Source: Brevibacillus ruminantium (GTDB taxonomy: Bacteria; Bacillota; Bacilli; Brevibacillales; Brevibacillaceae). From it: a DNA stretch of 64,000 bases. The position numbers and the translations under genes were made by a program. Position 1 is the first letter of the stretch. Each line of letters starts with the position of its first letter. The stretch covers positions 4,228,501-4,292,500 of the forward strand of contig NZ_CP098755.1 of the NCBI RefSeq assembly GCF_023746555.1. Direction: 5' to 3'. Positions 15,317 through 24,333 of this stretch are shown in pieces. The notes beneath the pieces were generated by a model. That model had not been told where the DNA came from and searched no databases. It was given only the letters and a program-made list of their open reading frames with translations.

Positions 15317-16260
15317 CAGCGGCCGCCTCCCTTTTGAAGAAAATCAGACAGCAGGTGCGGCAGCCGGTTCAGTGCGGATGTCCGCAAGCTGTACGACTGG
15401 GCGGTGGTGGAGTCGAGATAATGGGCACGGATCAGTCCCGCCCTCCGAAGTGCAGTGACATGGTGATGCACGGTGCTTTTCGCCAACGAAACGGCCTGCT
15501 GCAAATCACGGAGCGAAGCGTTTTTCTCTGCCAATGTCTGGAGAATCAACAGCCGTTTCTCGTCGGCCAGACACTGTGTCAGCATCAGCAATTGCTTCAG
15601 TGTATCTTCCTTGATAATCTCTCCATCGATGACAGGATACAGGACAGTAGCCATGCCGCGATGGAAGTCCAGGATAGTCGTCGGAGCACAATGCGCCTGA
15701 GGGACCAGCACGACTCGCTTCAAATGGTCGGAAGGCTCAATCCAGATGCCGTTTGTCGCTTCATCGATCAGCGCGGGAGCCTCTACGCTGGCTGCCCGTT
15801 TTTGAAGGATCGCAGCGCTTTCCCGCAGTCGCTCCCATCTCTGTTTGGGGATATGCGAGAAATAATGCTCATGCCAACGGGTCAGCAGCCGCAGGGACTG
15901 ATCGCGGATTTCTCCCAGATTGAGCGGGATCGAATCGACCCACGGCGCCAGGCGCTCGTACATTTCACCAGCCGGCAATCCCGCCAGCCAGTCCAAAAAC
16001 TGTTCCACCGACTCTTTCGCCGGAGATTGTGCGGCAAGCAAAACAACCCGATGCAATACCTCCCAGCGTTCATCCTCCAGCTCGGATGCAAAGGAAGCGG
16101 GGAGCCGCTGTTTCGTCTGCTCTCGCCATTCTGCGCCAAGCTGGAGATTTTTCGCTTCCTTCTGATTCACATACGCATAGAAACTAACCAGACATTCATA
16201 TACCAGAGAGAATTCTATATCAATAGAATATAGTTTATTCATTCGATCACCATCGAACAT
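15316..16260 (-). CDS. ArsR-type winged-helix transcriptional regulator
   Basis: A 314-residue protein whose N-terminal ~210 residues form a helical sensor-like domain and whose C-terminus is a winged helix: CLADEKRLLILQTLAEKNASL, then SLAKSTVHHHVTALRRAGLI (recognition helix). This architecture is found in large ArsR-family repressors of bacilli. It is coupled by overlap to the MFS exporter and is a probable efflux repressor. Two starts are possible (ATG 16260 or ATG 16242); neither has a strong ribosome site. Confidence 0.85.
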   Translation of the reverse strand: MFDGDRMNKLYSIDIEFSLVYECLVSFYAYVNQKEAKNLQLGAEWREQTKQRLPASFASELEDERWEVLHRVVLLAAQSPAKESVEQFLDWLAGLPAGEMYERLAPWVDSIPLNLGEIRDQSLRLLTRWHEHYFSHIPKQRWERLRESAAILQKRAASVEAPALIDEATNGIWIEPSDHLKRVVLVPQAHCAPTTILDFHRGMATVLYPVIDGEIIKEDTLKQLLMLTQCLADEKRLLILQTLAEKNASLRDLQQAVSLAKSTVHHHVTALRRAGLIRAHYLDSTTAQSYSLRTSALNRLPHLLSDFLQKGGGR

Positions 16261-16347
16261 AATTTATTTTCTTTCACTCTATCCTTTCCCCCATTCTTTG
16301 TCAACAAAAAATGCCCCGAGGAGGGCTTTCTCGCTTTTTCGTATATA

Positions 16348-16373
16348 GAAAAAGCGCAGGAAGATCCCTGCGC
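16348..16373 (-). terminator. Terminator of the YfhP gene
   Basis: GCGCAGGGATCTTCCTGCGC forms a 7-bp stem on the minus strand, followed by TTTTTC. Confidence 0.8.
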
Positions 16374-16390
16374 TCCGTGACCATTCGCTC

Positions 16391-17353
16391 CTATACAAAA
16401 GGAGGGTTCCACGCTTTTTTTCGCCAGCCCATTTTCAGCGATACGACATTCAACTCTCGATCCAATCGGACATCGACACCGAAGGGCAGCTTGTGGTCGT
16501 ACCAAAAACGCACGTCGCTCCAGGTCACCTCATACCCGTCGTGCAGCTCCTTCCAGGTGACATGAATCCGCTGGGCAAATCCGAGAAAGGCCCGTACCCC
16601 ATCCATTCCGATCGTGGCCCGGATGATTTCATTGCGGCTTTCTTTTTGATAGACGTCCTCCAGACGGACATGCCGGTATTCTATCTTTCCGGTATAAAAA
16701 TGGCGGTCCGTCTCCACGACAAATCTCCAGAGAAATGGATGAAAGCTGGGAATGACATGATAAATGCCTGCCAGACCAATCCGGCTTTGCACCTGACGAA
16801 CCAGCCAGCGATGCTGGAGGGCGCGCAATACGATATACAAAAAGGTAATCAAATAAACGATAGGAAAGATAAGTTCCGCTTTGCCTTGGAAGAAGACCCA
16901 CCAGATGACAGCAGCGCTGTGCAGACCGAACAGAAACGGTTCAAAGATCGATAAAATGTCCAAATGTATCCAGCGCTGTGAGAACGGACGCAGGCATTGC
17001 ACGCCGTACGTATTCAGCGTATCGAGAAAAACGTGAAACACCACAGCCATCAAGGCCCATAGATAGAGAAGCCCCAGATGCTGCCACAACTCGTAACCGG
17101 CTGACAGCAGCAGAGAGATCGCACCCGGCCAGATAAACAGCGCCGGAATCGAATGCGTCACTCCCCGATGATAGCGGATGTAGGTCGTTTCGCCGCGCAC
17201 CCTGACAATCGTGTCGAAGTCAGGAGCATGAGAGCCGACCACCGTGGCAATCATGACGGCTTGTGCAAGAGTCGGATCACTCGCAACCGCAGGACTGACA
17301 TAGGCCAATCCTCCCAATGTTACTCCCAGCAACAGATGACTTGCCGTATCCAT
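16391..17353 (-). CDS. yfhP: YfhP-like membrane-bound metal-dependent hydrolase (DUF457)
   Basis: A 320-residue protein. The N-terminal MDTASHLLLGVTLGG, GSHAPDFDTI and YHRGVTHSIPAL give the His/Asp set of the YdjM/YfhP family of membrane-embedded metal-dependent hydrolases. About five membrane helices are followed by a soluble C-terminal domain from about residue 180. The cellular role is not firmly known. It is monocistronic, diverging from nothing and followed by a terminator. Confidence 0.85.
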   Translation of the reverse strand: MDTASHLLLGVTLGGLAYVSPAVASDPTLAQAVMIATVVGSHAPDFDTIVRVRGETTYIRYHRGVTHSIPALFIWPGAISLLLSAGYELWQHLGLLYLWALMAVVFHVFLDTLNTYGVQCLRPFSQRWIHLDILSIFEPFLFGLHSAAVIWWVFFQGKAELIFPIVYLITFLYIVLRALQHRWLVRQVQSRIGLAGIYHVIPSFHPFLWRFVVETDRHFYTGKIEYRHVRLEDVYQKESRNEIIRATIGMDGVRAFLGFAQRIHVTWKELHDGYEVTWSDVRFWYDHKLPFGVDVRLDRELNVVSLKMGWRKKAWNPPFV

Positions 17354-17576
17354 GCTGATCCCCCCGAGTCATTTTTTCTGACTGTATGGCCCTATCCCTG
17401 ATGCAGTTGTTTTTTCGAATGGATCTTGAATATTGCTGTGTTCCTCTTCACTGTACGAAAAGTTCGTATGGCTGTCGTCAATGTCAGGTAAAGGTTTCTT
17501 TAAGGTTGAAGGTCCAGCTTTACAAAAGCAAAAGGGCCTGGCTCAGCGGAAGAGGGCTAAGCTCTCGGAAGGAACA

Positions 17577-17608
17577 CAAAAAAACCGGTCTGCCAAAGAC
17601 CGGTCTTT
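17577..17608 (-). terminator. Terminator of pepF
   Basis: AAAGACCGGTCT and AGACCGGTTT pair across TTGGC on the minus strand, followed by a T-run of about eight. Confidence 0.85.
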
Positions 17609-17623
17609 CCCCTTTCAAATGCG

Positions 17624-19408
17624 CTATTCAGTTAAACGCAGGAATTCGTCAATATCGGCAACCGCCAAATCAACAGCTGTCTGCCAGAATTCCACCGTCG
17701 TAATATCTTCACCCAGATGACGCATCGCCAAATCCTCCACGGTTGTCCGTCCCGTATCGCGCAGGAGCGCATCGTACTTCTCGGCGAAGCCGGGCCCTTC
17801 TTTCAGTGCGCGTGCGTACACACTCAAGCTGAAGAGATAGCCAAAGGTGTACGGGAAATTGTAAAACGGATAGGTCGTGATATAAAAGTGAAGCTTGGAT
17901 GCCCAGAAATGCGGTTCATATTCAGCCAGAGCATCACTGTAGGCTTCTTTCTGTGCCTCGACCATCAAGCGATTCAGCTCGCCTACACTGACCAGACCCT
18001 TTTTCCGCTGCTCGTAGAATCTGGTTTCGAACAGGAAGCGCGCCTGAATGTTCATGAAGAAGGCAACGCATTGCTGCAGTTTATCCTCCAGAAGGGAGAT
18101 GCGCTCTTCGTTGCTGGATGCGTTTTTCACAGCGGCATCCGCTACAATCATTTCCGCAAAGGTCGATGCCGTCTCGGCGACGTTCATCGCGTAATTCTGG
18201 GCAAACGGGGGCAATCCGCTCATCACCTGCTGATGATAGGCGTGACCCAATTCATGCGCCAGCGTCGACACGTTTTTGGCATTTCCGGCATAGGTCATGA
18301 AGACGCGCGATTGGCCTTTTACGGGAAAGCTGGTGCAGAAGCCGCCCGGCCTTTTTCCTGCCCGATCCTCAGCCTCGACCCAAGCCTCCTCAAAAGCTTT
18401 CCGGGAAAAATCAGCCAGCGCCGGATGAAAACGGCCGAAATGCTCCAGGATAAAGGCTGCCGCCTCATCATAGGGGATTTTCTTTTGATTGCTGCTGATC
18501 GGAGCTGCAACATCGTACCAGCTCAGCTTTTCCACTCCGAGCAGCTTTGCTTTCCGCTCTAGATAGGCGACCAGGCGATCCTTGCGATTGTTGATCGCCT
18601 GCCACATGGCATCCAGTGTCTTCTCTTGCATCCGGCCGATATCAAGCGGCTCACGCAGGACGGAATCCCAGCCGCGATGACGGTAGAGGCTCAGACGATA
18701 GCCGGCCAGATGGTTCAGCGCTTTCGCCGCCAGGTCGGCCTCACGCGCCCACGCTTCTTCCCACTTGGCAAAAACCTGGGCCCGAACAGTACGGTCCGGA
18801 TGATACATCAGGTTGGCTGCCTGTCCGACCGACACCTGTTTGGTCTCGCCCTCCACTTCTACTTCCAGGCTCATGCGGCCGACGACAGCATTGTAGAGAT
18901 CCTGCCAAGCGTGATAGCCGTCGACAGCGAGATCATTTGCCAGCATCTCCTGCCCTGGCGAGAGCTTTTCCTGAGCCCGTCTGCGGCGCTCGTTCAACGG
19001 AAACGTCACCGGCTCCACTTCTGGGAGACGCAGCATCTCACTCCACGCCTGCTCATCCAGCTTCAGCAAATGCACATCCCACGTGGTCAGTGCCGATGCA
19101 AAAGCGGCAGACAAGCTTTTGACGCGTCCTCCGAGCAGTGGCGCCTGCTCATCCTTTACATTTTGCGCGGTCAGGCAAGAGATGAAAGAGCCTGCTTCTT
19201 TCAAGCGAACAGCAATGCTTTGCACAGTGACCAGCACTGCCTGAAACACCGCTGGTTCCCGCAATGAAAAGTCTTCCTGCGTCAACTGCGAGCGCAGATT
19301 GTCAATCTCGGTTTCCAGTTTTTCCAAATATGTACGAAATGCTTCCGATGCACTTCCACCGGGAAAAAACACATCCAGATCCCAGCGTTGCGGCAATTGT
19401 TTTTCCAT
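17624..19408 (-). CDS. pepF: Oligoendopeptidase F family metallopeptidase (M3)
   Basis: A 594-residue M3 peptidase with the zinc motif HELGH at residues 385-389 in STLAHELGHAYHQQ, and the downstream glutamate in ETASTFAEM. The N-terminal half is the helical PepF lid (SFISCLTAQNVKDE region). It cleaves short peptides in the cytoplasm and recycles amino acids. GGGAGGGA at 5 bases fixes ATG 19408. Single gene with its own terminator. Confidence 0.93.
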   Translation of the reverse strand: MEKQLPQRWDLDVFFPGGSASEAFRTYLEKLETEIDNLRSQLTQEDFSLREPAVFQAVLVTVQSIAVRLKEAGSFISCLTAQNVKDEQAPLLGGRVKSLSAAFASALTTWDVHLLKLDEQAWSEMLRLPEVEPVTFPLNERRRRAQEKLSPGQEMLANDLAVDGYHAWQDLYNAVVGRMSLEVEVEGETKQVSVGQAANLMYHPDRTVRAQVFAKWEEAWAREADLAAKALNHLAGYRLSLYRHRGWDSVLREPLDIGRMQEKTLDAMWQAINNRKDRLVAYLERKAKLLGVEKLSWYDVAAPISSNQKKIPYDEAAAFILEHFGRFHPALADFSRKAFEEAWVEAEDRAGKRPGGFCTSFPVKGQSRVFMTYAGNAKNVSTLAHELGHAYHQQVMSGLPPFAQNYAMNVAETASTFAEMIVADAAVKNASSNEERISLLEDKLQQCVAFFMNIQARFLFETRFYEQRKKGLVSVGELNRLMVEAQKEAYSDALAEYEPHFWASKLHFYITTYPFYNFPYTFGYLFSLSVYARALKEGPGFAEKYDALLRDTGRTTVEDLAMRHLGEDITTVEFWQTAVDLAVADIDEFLRLTE

Positions 19409-19514
19409 ATGGTATCCCTCCCAAAGCTATTGTAGCGCAATGTTCGCACGATGTGTACGAAAACGACATGAATATACAAAAAATGTAAATTGACGAGCGA
19501 CGGATCAGCTTCTA

Positions 19515-19538
19515 CAAAAAAGGACGCTTATCGCGCCC
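19515..19538 (-). terminator. Terminator at the end of mobB
   Basis: GGGCGC and GCGTCC pair across GATAA on the minus strand and are followed by a T-run. The stem overlaps the mobB stop codon and closes the formate/Mo-cofactor operon. Confidence 0.7.
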
Positions 19539-20049
19539 CTTTTCCCCAACCATCTTCATAATATTTCCGTATAAAGTGTAGAATCCCATCCGTATCGTTA
19601 ATCGAAAACACAGGCAAAACAGGATGGGCAAACGCCTCCCAACTGATGATCGCAACGGGGGCCGTCACCAGCGACAGCAGCTCCTGATCCTCGGGCCGCC
19701 GCAGCAGAACCAATTTCGGGTAGCTCTCTCGTTTAAAGCCTTCGACCAGCACCAGGTCGGCCTGAGCCATTGCCATCCTGTCGATCAGCTCAGATAACGC
19801 GAGGGGCCGCTGTTCCAGCATCGCTGTTTTGGTCCGGGATGTGATCGCGACCAGCGATGCCCCTGCTTCCCGGTACTTCCACGTATCTTTGCCAGGCTGG
19901 TCCCACTCAAAGTCATGCCCGCCGTCATGCTTGACGATGCCAACGCGAATCCCCGCCTGCTCGATTCCCGGAATCAGCCTGGTCAGAAGCGTTGTTTTTC
20001 CTGAATCGGAGTAGCCGACAAGCTGCAGGACTACCGGTTGCTTCGCCAT
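19528..20049 (-). CDS. mobB: Molybdopterin-guanine dinucleotide biosynthesis adaptor MobB
   Basis: A 173-residue P-loop protein with Walker A GYSDSGKTT at residues 12-20, VGIVKHDGGHDFEWD and DLVLVEGFKRESYPK, all typical of MobB. It binds GTP and assists MobA in making the guanine dinucleotide form of the molybdenum cofactor needed by formate dehydrogenase-type enzymes. Its start lies only 3 bp after the moeA stop, so it is in the same operon. The DGGHDFE motif is conserved. Confidence 0.92.
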   Translation of the reverse strand: MAKQPVVLQLVGYSDSGKTTLLTRLIPGIEQAGIRVGIVKHDGGHDFEWDQPGKDTWKYREAGASLVAITSRTKTAMLEQRPLALSELIDRMAMAQADLVLVEGFKRESYPKLVLLRRPEDQELLSLVTAPVAIISWEAFAHPVLPVFSINDTDGILHFIRKYYEDGWGKGAR

Positions 20050-20052
20050 CTT

Positions 20053-21312
20053 TTATCCCTCCCTGCTCCAGCTCGGCATGGTGTGGGGCAGAACCTCGAT
20101 CAGCTCTCCCGCCTGCTTCCCTCTGCCCCCGGGGGGAATAATGCCAAAGCTTTCACTCATTGACATCGTGCAGAGGTTGCCTGCCTTATGATTCCAATCC
20201 GGCCAGAAGATGAGCTGCCCAGCCTCTTCCGTCAGCCTTCCCCGCAAAAAGCGCGGATAGGGACAAGGCTTGTCGTAGGTCTCCCCCAGCACCGCCTGGA
20301 TTCGCTTTGCCTGGGAATGCCGCTCTCCGGATAGGCTGCGCACCAACGGCAGGAGAAACAGATGCGCTCCCAAAAAACAGGCACCCGGATTGCCCGAGAG
20401 CGCACAAATCCGTTTGTTTTGGTAGATAAGGGCTGTGGTCGGTGTGCCGGGCCGCATGGCTACGCGGTTAAACAGGAGGGTCACATCGGGTTCATCCGCC
20501 AGGTAAGCCATCACGTCAAAATCTCCGACAGAGACCCCGCCGGAGGTAACCAAAAGGTCAACATCCTGCAGACACTCTTCCAACTGCCTTTTTACCAGCG
20601 GCAGTTCATCCGGCAGGCCCGCCAGCGGAACCGGTATCCCGCCCGCTTCCGCAATCAGCGCTGCAAGCATAATCGCATTGCTGTTGCGAATCTTCCCCGG
20701 CTTCATCGGCTCATTGATCTCCAGCAGCTCGGGCCCCGTTGATAGCAAACCGACACGCGGCTTGCGCACCACCGGTACCTGCGCATAGCCGAAGGTAGCG
20801 AGAACTGCCAGCGTTCCGGCGTTGATCCGCTCTCCCGCTTTGGCGACGATACTCCCTATGGGCACCTCTTCCCCTTGTTTGGAAAGGTTTTCGCCGGCAA
20901 TGAGCGAGCGTTTGACCCGCACTTGTCGAGACCACTCCCCTGGCTGTTCGGTCTGTTCAAACATGATGACCGCATTTGCTCCCTGTGGCAGCATCGCGCC
21001 TGTCATAATGCGGCTGGCCGTACCCGGTGTCAAGGTCTTCGCGGGGACGTCGCCGGCAGCGATCGTCTCCAGGACTTCTAGCGAGACCGGCTGGTCAACC
21101 GTGGCCCCAGCCGTATCCTCCGCTCTCACCGCAAAACCGTCCAGCGGCGAGCGGTCAAATGGCGGCAAATCGCAGGTGGCTGTAATATCCCGGGCCAAAA
21201 TACGCCCGGCCGCTTCGTATATTCCCACCTGCTCCTCCCTGGGTGTCTCCAGGTCGGACAAAAGTATCTTGACCGCTTCTTCCACGCTGATGGTCTGTCG
21301 CTGAAAGCGCAT
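20053..21312 (-). CDS. moeA: Molybdopterin molybdenumtransferase MoeA
   Basis: A 419-residue protein that inserts molybdate into adenylylated molybdopterin. The N-terminal part has LPPFDRSPLDGFAVRAEDT and RIMTGAMLPQGANAV; the MoaB/MogA-like domain has VGLLSTGPEL, LVTSGGVSVGDFD and ALSGNPGACFLG, all diagnostic for MoeA. The start is ATG 21312, 8 bases after AAGGAGG; a longer frame upstream has no site. It lies between the fdh-type gene (48 bp) and mobB (3 bp). Confidence 0.95.
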   Translation of the reverse strand: MRFQRQTISVEEAVKILLSDLETPREEQVGIYEAAGRILARDITATCDLPPFDRSPLDGFAVRAEDTAGATVDQPVSLEVLETIAAGDVPAKTLTPGTASRIMTGAMLPQGANAVIMFEQTEQPGEWSRQVRVKRSLIAGENLSKQGEEVPIGSIVAKAGERINAGTLAVLATFGYAQVPVVRKPRVGLLSTGPELLEINEPMKPGKIRNSNAIMLAALIAEAGGIPVPLAGLPDELPLVKRQLEECLQDVDLLVTSGGVSVGDFDVMAYLADEPDVTLLFNRVAMRPGTPTTALIYQNKRICALSGNPGACFLGAHLFLLPLVRSLSGERHSQAKRIQAVLGETYDKPCPYPRFLRGRLTEEAGQLIFWPDWNHKAGNLCTMSMSESFGIIPPGGRGKQAGELIEVLPHTMPSWSREG

Positions 21313-21360
21313 TGTTTGTTCCTCCTTCTGGATGCTCCCTGGCACGTAGGCGGGTCCTGA

Positions 21361-23709
21361 TCAGCTTACATCGACCTCCAGATCGTCTACCCGCTTTTCC
21401 CGACATTTTAAATCCTTCCCAGCCGTATAACGATCTGCTTTTTCCACCGTAACCGCTGTATTGTATTCGGGGATGCCCGCAAATTTTTCATATACACCTT
21501 TAGGGATGAGGACATTCCCCTCTGGCCAGTACACCTGTATGTTCCCCTGCAGGGTTTCCGCGTATTTCGCCCTGCCCTGAAAGACACCGAACTGATTGTA
21601 GACCACGATCGCTTCTCCTTCGCGGATGTGCAAGCCCTTGGCGTCATCAGGATGGATCAGCACATCATAGCGATCCGCTGCATTAAAAGGGTCCTTTTCC
21701 CCGTAGATCATGGAGTTGAACTGCTTTCCCCTGCGGGTCGTAACGTAAAATTGTCCCGTCGGCCGCTGCAGCTCCGGCAGTTCGATCGGAAGCAGCCGGG
21801 CCCGTTCGTCGGGCGTCGGACAAATCCCGCCCTCGCACAGCCAGGCTCCGCCCCACTGAAAGACATCTCCTTTTTGCTTCAGATGCTGAATCCCGTCGTA
21901 GTGGGGATTGGCGAGCGCGATTTCTTTGCGTATCTCCTCGGTGCTCGCAAACTGCATGAGATGCTTTCGCTTCGGATCGACTCGCGCTGCCAGACTGACG
22001 TAGATTTCCCACTCTGCCCGGGCTTCCCCGATGCGCGGTCCTTCTACCTCCGGACTGTAATAGACCATGCGCTCCGTACTCGTCGAGGTTCCTCCGCCCG
22101 GCTGCTCATAGCGCGTCATCGCCGGCAGCACGATCACCTCCTCCTTGGCATCAACCAGTGTGGAGGTGTTGAAAATAATATCCTGATGCACACGCATTTC
22201 CATGTTTTTCAGGCAATTTTCCATGAAAGCCGGATCAGGCATCGTCTCCAGAAAATTGCCGCCGCTCGTGTACAACAGGCGCGTCTTGCGCTCATGACCG
22301 CTTGGCAGCAAAGCATTTTCCAGGGAAACGCCGACGATATCTCCTTGCCAATCCGGGACCGGAAAGCCCCAAACCTTTTCCACGCGCTGTCTGTTTGGCT
22401 CGTCAAAATCACCGCCCGGCAAGCTGAAGGGATCGGCGCCCATCTCACCCGAGCCTTGTACGCCGGAATGGCCCCGAATCGGCATCAAGCCGCAGTGCTC
22501 TCTCCCGATGAAGCCGCGCAATATCGCCAAATTGGCTACCTGGGAGATGTTGTCCGTCGCAAAACGATGCTGCGTCAAGCCCATCGACCAGACAAAGACA
22601 CCTGATTTGGCTCCGGCGATCAACTGGGCAAACTCCTCCATTCGCTCCCGGCCCATGCCCGCTGACTTTTCCAGCGCTGCCCACTCCTGCGCCTTCACAT
22701 GCGCCCGCAGCTCCTCCAGACCGTTGGCGTGCTCCTGCAAAAATCGATGGTCGATGGCTGAGCCGGGCTGCGCTTCCTCCATCTCGAACCAGATTTTCAT
22801 GACTCCATTCATAAAAGCGATGTCTCCGCCAATGTTCACCTGATAGAAATCATCGACGATCTTGGTGCCAAAAAGCGCGCTGTCGGGAACTGAAGGAATC
22901 CAGTAGTTCTCCATGGCCGGCTCCCGGTAGGGATTGATCAGGATGATCTTCGTCCCTGCTTTTTTGGCCGCGTACATGTACTTGGTGGACACAGGCTGAT
23001 TATTGGCCGGTACTGATCCCCAAAAGACGAGGACATCTGTGCCGATCCAGTCCTTGTAGTTGCAGCTGGATGCGCCGATCCCCAGCGAACGTTTCAATGC
23101 CGTTTTACTGGGCGAATGGCAAATTCTGGATGAATTGTCGATATTGTTCGTCCCGAGAAAACGGGCCATTTTGCCTGCCGTGTAATAAACCTCGTTGGTA
23201 ATGCCGCGAGATGTCAGGAAAAAAGCGATCTGTTTGGGAGAAACGGCTCTGATCTTGGTCGCGATCCGGTTCAGCGCTTCTTCCCAACTGATTCTCGTAA
23301 ACTTGTTTTCACCCGGCTTTCGGGAAAGCGGGTACGGAATCCGGCCCAGCTTGCGAAGCTCGGTACTGGACAGCTTCTTTAGCTCCGCCACGTTTTCCAG
23401 CCATTTCGGTTCGATGGCTGGCATCGTATTGAGCCGCAGGACGTTGAGCCGTGTTGTGCACAAATGCGGACCGCTCAGAGTCTGATCATACAGACCGGAT
23501 ACACCCAGCGCACATCCGTCACAGACACCCTGCGTCAGGATTCGGTACGCGTAGCCCAGATTGTCTCTGTTTTCATAGATGACCTTCATCGTGTCCCGAA
23601 TATGATGCGGCTTTACTTTTCCCAACCCCATCGGCACCAAAGATGACCACAAGGACGGTTTCCATGACGTATCCAGCTTGATGGGACCTGTATGTTTCGT
23701 CTTGCCCAT
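21361..23709 (-). CDS. FdhF/YdeP-family molybdopterin oxidoreductase
   Basis: A 782-residue alpha-type subunit of the FdhF/YdeP family. It carries the N-terminal GVCDGCALGVSGL, SRICHSPSK in the active-site region, WGSVPANNQPVSTKY, and the cofactor-binding MPIRGHSGVQGSGEMG. The C-terminal MopB domain ends at about residue 760. YdeP-type proteins lack the usual formate-dehydrogenase Fe-S domain and their substrate is often uncertain. The setting here (FdhD, OFA transporter, DUF2294, Mo-cofactor genes) favours formate oxidation. AGAGGAG at 9 bases fixes ATG 23709. An RNA-like leader lies just upstream. Confidence 0.9.
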   Translation of the reverse strand: MGKTKHTGPIKLDTSWKPSLWSSLVPMGLGKVKPHHIRDTMKVIYENRDNLGYAYRILTQGVCDGCALGVSGLYDQTLSGPHLCTTRLNVLRLNTMPAIEPKWLENVAELKKLSSTELRKLGRIPYPLSRKPGENKFTRISWEEALNRIATKIRAVSPKQIAFFLTSRGITNEVYYTAGKMARFLGTNNIDNSSRICHSPSKTALKRSLGIGASSCNYKDWIGTDVLVFWGSVPANNQPVSTKYMYAAKKAGTKIILINPYREPAMENYWIPSVPDSALFGTKIVDDFYQVNIGGDIAFMNGVMKIWFEMEEAQPGSAIDHRFLQEHANGLEELRAHVKAQEWAALEKSAGMGRERMEEFAQLIAGAKSGVFVWSMGLTQHRFATDNISQVANLAILRGFIGREHCGLMPIRGHSGVQGSGEMGADPFSLPGGDFDEPNRQRVEKVWGFPVPDWQGDIVGVSLENALLPSGHERKTRLLYTSGGNFLETMPDPAFMENCLKNMEMRVHQDIIFNTSTLVDAKEEVIVLPAMTRYEQPGGGTSTSTERMVYYSPEVEGPRIGEARAEWEIYVSLAARVDPKRKHLMQFASTEEIRKEIALANPHYDGIQHLKQKGDVFQWGGAWLCEGGICPTPDERARLLPIELPELQRPTGQFYVTTRRGKQFNSMIYGEKDPFNAADRYDVLIHPDDAKGLHIREGEAIVVYNQFGVFQGRAKYAETLQGNIQVYWPEGNVLIPKGVYEKFAGIPEYNTAVTVEKADRYTAGKDLKCREKRVDDLEVDVS

Positions 23710-23776
23710 GCTAACTCGCTCCTCTCATGGCTTCCCCAAGTCAATCGAGATGATTCGCACTGTTCATCATGAAAAT

Positions 23777-23850
23777 AACCACCGTGAAACAACCCCCAGA
23801 TGAAATCGGGAATGTCCACGGTGGTTCTTTGGCAGGATCGCTACCTCGCA
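23777..23850 (-). promoter_or_regulatory. Candidate cis-regulatory RNA leader of the fdh-type gene
   Basis: Read on the minus strand: a small hairpin GGTAG-CGATC-CTGCC (23845-23831), four bases, then a long stem AACCACCGTG/CACGGTGGTT (23826-23777) followed by ATTTTC, like an attenuator. The same order occurs upstream of the OFA transporter gene (25671-25770), with the shared block GTAGCGAYCCTGC. It starts about 70 bp before the oxidoreductase start codon. Confidence 0.5.
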
Positions 23851-23915
23851 CCTTACGTGTATGACGCGATACTCCGTCTAACAAACGCCGGGCAGCGCAA
23901 CTGCCTCGACTAGGC

Positions 23916-24281
23916 TTACGGCAGATTCTTGAACTTTTTTTCGATGTCCTGGTCAAATACGAAGATGGACATGCCAAAATCGCGTTCAATGTCAATATCG
24001 ACGAATAAATCTACGAGAGCCGCACCCAGAAACGACTCCATTTCAATCGGACGGTTTTTGCGATACATCTCTTTGACCATTTCCGTCCGGGCAGCGCGGA
24101 GCATCTGTTTCCCTTCATCAGCAGTCGCAATGAACTTTTCTACAGGGGAGAGGTTCCCCTCCATTTCACAAATCGCCCAATTTTTACAAAAGGTCGTGAC
24201 GATCTTGCTCGGCCCCTTGCCCATATGGCGCTTTCGAAAGGTTCTGACCAGATTGCTGAACTCAGCTTCATATTTATTCAT
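23916..24281 (-). CDS. DUF2294 domain protein
   Basis: A 121-residue protein matching the DUF2294 family: MNKYEAEFSNLVRTFRKRHMGKGPSK, then VEKFIATADEGKQMLRAART. Members in bacilli are found beside formate dehydrogenase and Na+/formate transporter genes, but their biochemical role is not known. AAGGTGA precedes ATG. It is 53 bp after the OFA transporter and 207 bp before the oxidoreductase on the same strand, with the candidate leader RNA in between. Confidence 0.8.
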   Translation of the reverse strand: MNKYEAEFSNLVRTFRKRHMGKGPSKIVTTFCKNWAICEMEGNLSPVEKFIATADEGKQMLRAARTEMVKEMYRKNRPIEMESFLGAALVDLFVDIDIERDFGMSIFVFDQDIEKKFKNLP

Positions 24282-24333
24282 CGAAGTAAGTCACCTTTTA
24301 CTAAATTGATCTTACTAATGACTTTACCATTAC

